A stretch of DNA of 52,020 bases from an uncultured bacterium (GTDB lineage Bacteria > Verrucomicrobiota > Kiritimatiellia > RFP12 > UBA1067): contig CADCGZ010000019.1 in the NCBI GenBank assembly GCA_902801025.1, forward strand, positions 1 through 52,020, written 5' to 3'. Positions 48,188 to 52,020 of the stretch are shown here, one piece after another; the first letter of the stretch is position 1; the number at the start of each line of letters is the position of its first letter. The translations under genes and the position numbers were made by a program. A model generated the notes under the pieces. It was not told the DNA's origin, ran no database searches, and saw only the letters and a list, made by a program, of their open reading frames with translations.

Positions 48188-51100
48188 GCGAGAGGGCAAC
48201 CATTGGGCGCAGATGGCCTGCGCTCCTTGTGGTCGCGCTGTCTCTTCTCGCGCCCGCCGCGGCGCGGGCGGGGTTTACTTCCATCTACACGCTCGGCTCG
48301 GGCGACGCCGGCAGGGAGCTCGCGAACAACACCGTGTACAAGGTGGAGTCCGACCTGACGCTGACGAACACCGGCACCGGGCCGGGTCTTAGTGTGGCCA
48401 GCGGCGCGACTGTTGTCCTCTACATTAAAAAAGGCGCCACGCTCACTGTCAACGGTGGCAACTCCAGCGGAAGGAGCGCTGGCGACGCCGGCCTCCGCGT
48501 GCTGTCCGGCAGGACGCTTGTCGTGACGGGAGGCGGCAAACTCGTCGCCACCGGCGGCAATGCGGGGAATGGCGTGAACGGCGGCGATGCGGGATCCTGC
48601 TCTCTCAACATGAGCGGTGATTCGCATGGCGGGCAAGGCGGCGCTGGTGGCAACGGCGGAGCGGGCGCGTCGGCGGGCATCGGCGGCTACGGCGGCTACG
48701 GCGGCTACGGCGGTACTCGCCCCGACAGTGAAGAATGGGTCGAGACGAACGACACGAGCGACTACGACCGGAACGGAACCGACGGCAACAAAGGCGCTCC
48801 CGGCGGCAACGGCGATGATATGGGGACGGTTTATCTCCTGGGCAGCCTGAACGTGACGGCTACCGGCGGTTCCGGCGGTTCCGGCGGATCGCCAGGGGGC
48901 AACACGGGCGGCGAGCATGAAAGCAACTGGTCCGGCGTTAACTGGTATTACGTCGGCGGCGCGGGTGGTGGCGGCGGCGGTGCGGGCGGAATCGCGCCCT
49001 ATTACGCCATCGGCGGTGGCGGCGGTGGCGGCGGTGGTGGCGGCTCCGGCGGCAACGGCGGCCTATACTGGAAGGGCAGCGGTGGCACGGGGACAGCAAA
49101 TAAACCGGATGGCGCCGGTGGCCAGGGCGGATGGGACAACGGAGTTTCCTCTTCGCGCACCGAGCCAGATTACGCCCAGTCGTCGAGTGGCACTAAATAC
49201 AAACACGGCGGATATCGCGGATCGGGCGGCGCAAAGGGCGCGAACGGCGGCAACGGCACGCTCTACCGCGACAGCGGCGTGACTCTCAATGCCACATACG
49301 CCTCGGCGACGAGCGCCACCACCCACTCCGCGATCGAATACTCGCTCACGTTCTCCGACGGCCAGCGCGTGAACGAATCGACAACGGCGCGCCTCGGCTA
49401 TGCGTATCCGACCGCGCCCATTCCGCCGTCGCGCCCGGGCTGGGCGTTCCACGGCTGGTTCACTGAGGAGTACGGCAACGGCACGAAATACTACAACGGC
49501 GACGGCACGGCGGCGGCCGAGGAGTGGGGCACCATCGGCGACCTCACGCTCTACGCCTATTGGACGCTTGAAGATCCGCATCTCGCCGACACGATAAGCG
49601 TCAACGGCGTCGGGCTCGTTGGCGGGCAGACGCAGACTGGCGACGGCTGGTACTATGATGGCTCAACCGGCTATGTCTGGCTCCAGGAGCAGGGCAGGAC
49701 ATACGTCATCACCGGCAACGACCCGGCCGGCGAGTTCAGCATCTATGCACATGCATCGTGTACGGTCGTCATGTCCAACCTCACCATCAACGCAAGCAGC
49801 AACGTGAACCGACCGCCCTTCGAGAACAATCCCAATATGAGCCCTGTGCTGATGTTCGCGGGTACGAACCACCTCTACGGCCCCGTGGGCTTTCCGGCAA
49901 TCTACACGTACGGTGTCGGGACCTTGACGATACGCGACGGCGGCGGAGTTGTCTACGCGACCGGCGGCGCGAATGCGCCAGGCATCGGCGGCGCGCCCGG
50001 TACGTCGACCGGCAGCCTGAAAATCGAGGGCGGCACCATCGAGGCATACGGCGGAGAATATGGTTCCGGCATAGGGTCGGCGAAAGACGGCGGTTTTGGC
50101 TCGATCACCATTTCCGGCGGAATTGTGACGGCCGTTGGCAAGGGAATCAGTTTTTCCGGCGGCGGTGCTGGCATCGGCGGCGGCGCTTCGCAGCCCGGCG
50201 GCGTCATCCGGATTACGGGTGGCGCCGTGAGAGCGACGGGCGGCGATAGCGGCGCGGGTATCGGCGGCGGCAGCTCGGCGGCTGGCGGCAACATTTCCAT
50301 TTCCGGTGGCACGGTCAATGCAACAGGCGGTCGTGTCGGCGCGGGAATTGGCGGCGGCGTCAACGGTGACGGCGGCACCATTGCGATTACGGGTGGCGCC
50401 GTGAGAGCGACGGGCGGCGATGGCGGCGCGGGTATCGGCGGCGGCGACTGCGGCGCCGGCGGGTCGATCACGATTTCCGACGGCGATGTTGTCGCAAGGG
50501 GAACGGGCTATGGTGCCGGCATCGGCGGCGGCAGAAACAAAATCGGCGGCACAATCACAATCACGGGCGGTCATGTAGACGCAGCCGGCGATGCGCGCGG
50601 CGCGGGCATTGGCGGCGGCAGCGGCTGCGTTCCGGGCACGATTTCCATTTCGGGAGGAATCGTCATGGCCGTCGGAGGAACGAACGGCTGCGCAGGCGTC
50701 GGCAGTGGCTACGAAGGCTGGACCTACGCAGGCACTGGATCAATCCGCATTTCCGGCGGCACGATTTACGCTTCGGGCAGTCGCGAATCCCCAGATATCG
50801 GCCGCAGAAGCAACGAACATAATGTAATCGCGGTTTTCACCGGTGGCGCCATCTATGTTGACAAGGAAAAGGTTCAGCCCGATCCGAAAGACGGGTTCGA
50901 AAAAAGAGTCTTCCCCGTCGACCTCGACATAGGCCTCCCCAACAGCAAGGTGACGGAGTTCGAGCTGGGGACCAGAAACAGCGGATTCGAGAACATCTAT
51001 ACCAACGACAGGGGCATCCTGCGCATCTGGCTGGCTTCTTCCATTTACAGCTATGGAATACGCGTTACAATGGAGGATGGATCCGAGCATGTCTTCTGCT

Positions 51101-52020
51101 TCAAAGTCGACGATGACGGCAAAGTGACATCGAGCGACTTCCTCATGGTGAATGGAGTGATCATAACTGGAGATGTCGACCAGATCGGCGCGGAGTGGAC
51201 CTATACGAAAAGCACGAGCGAATTGGCTCTTCTCAATGACGCCACAGTCAGCGGCGTCTCCACGAGCGGCACCTTCCGGATCGTCGTGGCAGACGACAGA
51301 GTCGCGAACCTTACGCTGAAGGACCTGACGATTGTCGCGCGCAGCGAGAAATACGCATCCGCAGTTGTGGTGTCCAACTCTGCTTGCTCGGTCGCGCTCT
51401 CGGGCGACAACATTGTCGAGGCAAAGGGACAGTACGCGGCCGGCATCGAGGTCGCGTCCAATTCCGTAATGACGGTTGCCGGGGACGGAAGCCTCGCCGT
51501 CTTAGGCGGTGAGAAAGGGGCTGGCATTGGCTCGCGTGGCGGCTTTATGCCCCCAGGCAACATCGTCGTAGAGGGCGGCACGATCGTAGCCCGGGGCGGC
51601 GCGAATGCGGCGGGGATAGGCGGTGGAGCGTCGTCGAACCTCATGACGAACAACATTGTCATCACCGGCGGAAGAATCACGGCGACAGGCGGGGCGAGCG
51701 CCGCAGGCATAGGTTCCGGCAATGTCGGAGGGGGCTCGGGCAATAAGATGCTCCCAGAGGGCGCAGTGAAGATTTCGGGCGGTACGGTTCTCGCCGCGAA
51801 TGGAGACGGCGATATTGTCAACCTCAGCGACCTCATCATGAGCGGGAACGCCAATTCGACATCGGATGTGGGTACGGATACATCGTTCCAGATTACTGGC
51901 GGCAGCATCCACGGCGCGAACCTCGACGTCAAGCCGAATCCTGTGGACGCCGACGGCACGCCTCTCAGATACCTTCTCTTCACGAACATGACGGCGGGCG
52001 CGGCGGTTTCGATCGCATCG
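48184..52020 (+). CDS. Large secreted glycine-rich surface protein with InlB-type repeat (3' end outside window)
   Basis: This frame is open for at least 1279 codons to the window end. Start candidates are TTG 48184 or GTG 48163; both precede a signal peptide (RRWPALLVVALSLLAPAAARA). Residues about 115-345 are Gly/Ala-rich, with runs such as GGYGGYGGYGG. Residues about 381-461 are a Listeria-Bacteroides (InlB B) repeat ending AFHGWFTEEYGNGTKYY and LTLYAYWT. From about 597 to 860 and again after 1100, about 12 repeats of the type ISGGTVNATGGRVGAGIGGG occur, probably a beta-helix stalk. It is most likely a cell-surface or secreted adhesin; ligand and anchoring domain are not visible. Confidence 0.85.
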   Translation, partial: MSERATIGRRWPALLVVALSLLAPAAARAGFTSIYTLGSGDAGRELANNTVYKVESDLTLTNTGTGPGLSVASGATVVLYIKKGATLTVNGGNSSGRSAGDAGLRVLSGRTLVVTGGGKLVATGGNAGNGVNGGDAGSCSLNMSGDSHGGQGGAGGNGGAGASAGIGGYGGYGGYGGTRPDSEEWVETNDTSDYDRNGTDGNKGAPGGNGDDMGTVYLLGSLNVTATGGSGGSGGSPGGNTGGEHESNWSGVNWYYVGGAGGGGGGAGGIAPYYAIGGGGGGGGGGGSGGNGGLYWKGSGGTGTANKPDGAGGQGGWDNGVSSSRTEPDYAQSSSGTKYKHGGYRGSGGAKGANGGNGTLYRDSGVTLNATYASATSATTHSAIEYSLTFSDGQRVNESTTARLGYAYPTAPIPPSRPGWAFHGWFTEEYGNGTKYYNGDGTAAAEEWGTIGDLTLYAYWTLEDPHLADTISVNGVGLVGGQTQTGDGWYYDGSTGYVWLQEQGRTYVITGNDPAGEFSIYAHASCTVVMSNLTINASSNVNRPPFENNPNMSPVLMFAGTNHLYGPVGFPAIYTYGVGTLTIRDGGGVVYATGGANAPGIGGAPGTSTGSLKIEGGTIEAYGGEYGSGIGSAKDGGFGSITISGGIVTAVGKGISFSGGGAGIGGGASQPGGVIRITGGAVRATGGDSGAGIGGGSSAAGGNISISGGTVNATGGRVGAGIGGGVNGDGGTIAITGGAVRATGGDGGAGIGGGDCGAGGSITISDGDVVARGTGYGAGIGGGRNKIGGTITITGGHVDAAGDARGAGIGGGSGCVPGTISISGGIVMAVGGTNGCAGVGSGYEGWTYAGTGSIRISGGTIYASGSRESPDIGRRSNEHNVIAVFTGGAIYVDKEKVQPDPKDGFEKRVFPVDLDIGLPNSKVTEFELGTRNSGFENIYTNDRGILRIWLASSIYSYGIRVTMEDGSEHVFCFKVDDDGKVTSSDFLMVNGVIITGDVDQIGAEWTYTKSTSELALLNDATVSGVSTSGTFRIVVADDRVANLTLKDLTIVARSEKYASAVVVSNSACSVALSGDNIVEAKGQYAAGIEVASNSVMTVAGDGSLAVLGGEKGAGIGSRGGFMPPGNIVVEGGTIVARGGANAAGIGGGASSNLMTNNIVITGGRITATGGASAAGIGSGNVGGGSGNKMLPEGAVKISGGTVLAANGDGDIVNLSDLIMSGNANSTSDVGTDTSFQITGGSIHGANLDVKPNPVDADGTPLRYLLFTNMTAGAAVSIAS
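50211..50445. repeat. 61-bp near-identical direct repeat inside the surface protein gene
   Basis: Bases 50211-50271 and 50385-50445 are identical except one base and are offset by 174 nt (58 codons). Recombination between them would remove or add 58 residues in frame. Confidence 0.9.

Noticed and set aside
48617..49600. Several short frames on both strands within the glycine-rich region
   Set aside because: All are explained by the GGC/GCC-rich codons of the large open frame that runs to the window end.

Overview
The window is a GC-rich bacterial chromosome segment, densely packed and open at both ends. A Gram-negative cell is implied by LpxA, an LptF/G-type permease, a lipoprotein and many Sec or Tat export signals. 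Secreted glycoside hydrolases, RHS-like and LRR proteins, a glycine-rich InlB-type surface protein and an McsA/ClpC locus together suggest a carbohydrate-degrading member of the PVC group, most likely a gut-type Kiritimatiellota. The taxonomy is inference; no rRNA gene is present. No phage, transposase or CRISPR array was seen.

Layout. 1-2.2 kb: tail of tpiA, an LRR lipoprotein and a MATE exporter. 2.25-10 kb: a complete tryptophan operon (trpL leader and attenuator, trpE, trpGD fusion, trpC, trpB, trpA, trpF) followed by pheA from its own promoter. 10-25 kb: a glycan-degradation region with a GH2 enzyme, a convergent sensor kinase/response regulator pair, a secreted serine hydrolase, two paralogous secreted glycosidases, a DUF3990/HTH toxin-antitoxin-like pair, two secreted proteins and a GH29 fucosidase. 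24.8-32 kb: housekeeping genes (asd, MFS transporter, tRNA-Arg, tyrS, lptF/G-like, lpxA) and a DRTGG plus CBS/ATPase pair whose first gene is frameshifted. 32-37 kb: an RHS-like secreted protein translationally coupled to a DUF1573-like protein. 37-48 kb: rlmN, dnaB, an McsA-McsB-like fusion next to clpC, a GH50-like enzyme, a damaged argB, argD and tRNA-Ala. 48.1-52 kb: the first 1.28 kilocodons of a glycine-rich secreted protein that runs off the window.

Regulation. Most transcription units start at an extended -10 box (TGN-TATAAT) lying only 6-10 nt before the start codon, implying leaderless or nearly leaderless mRNAs. Three promoters of secreted-protein genes carry an 18-bp element (CCCCCTAATTT-RRY-GGGG) at exactly the same distance from the -10 box. 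One copy lies between the divergent sensor kinase and serine hydrolase genes. The trp operon has a classical ribosome-mediated attenuator. Tandem 8-nt repeats (GTTGAAAR) fill several gene junctions and in places supply stop or start codons.

Lesions. A 43-bp tandem duplication frameshifts the DRTGG gene. argB lacks the segment with its ATP-binding KxGG loop and is frameshifted there. Both could be biological or assembly errors.
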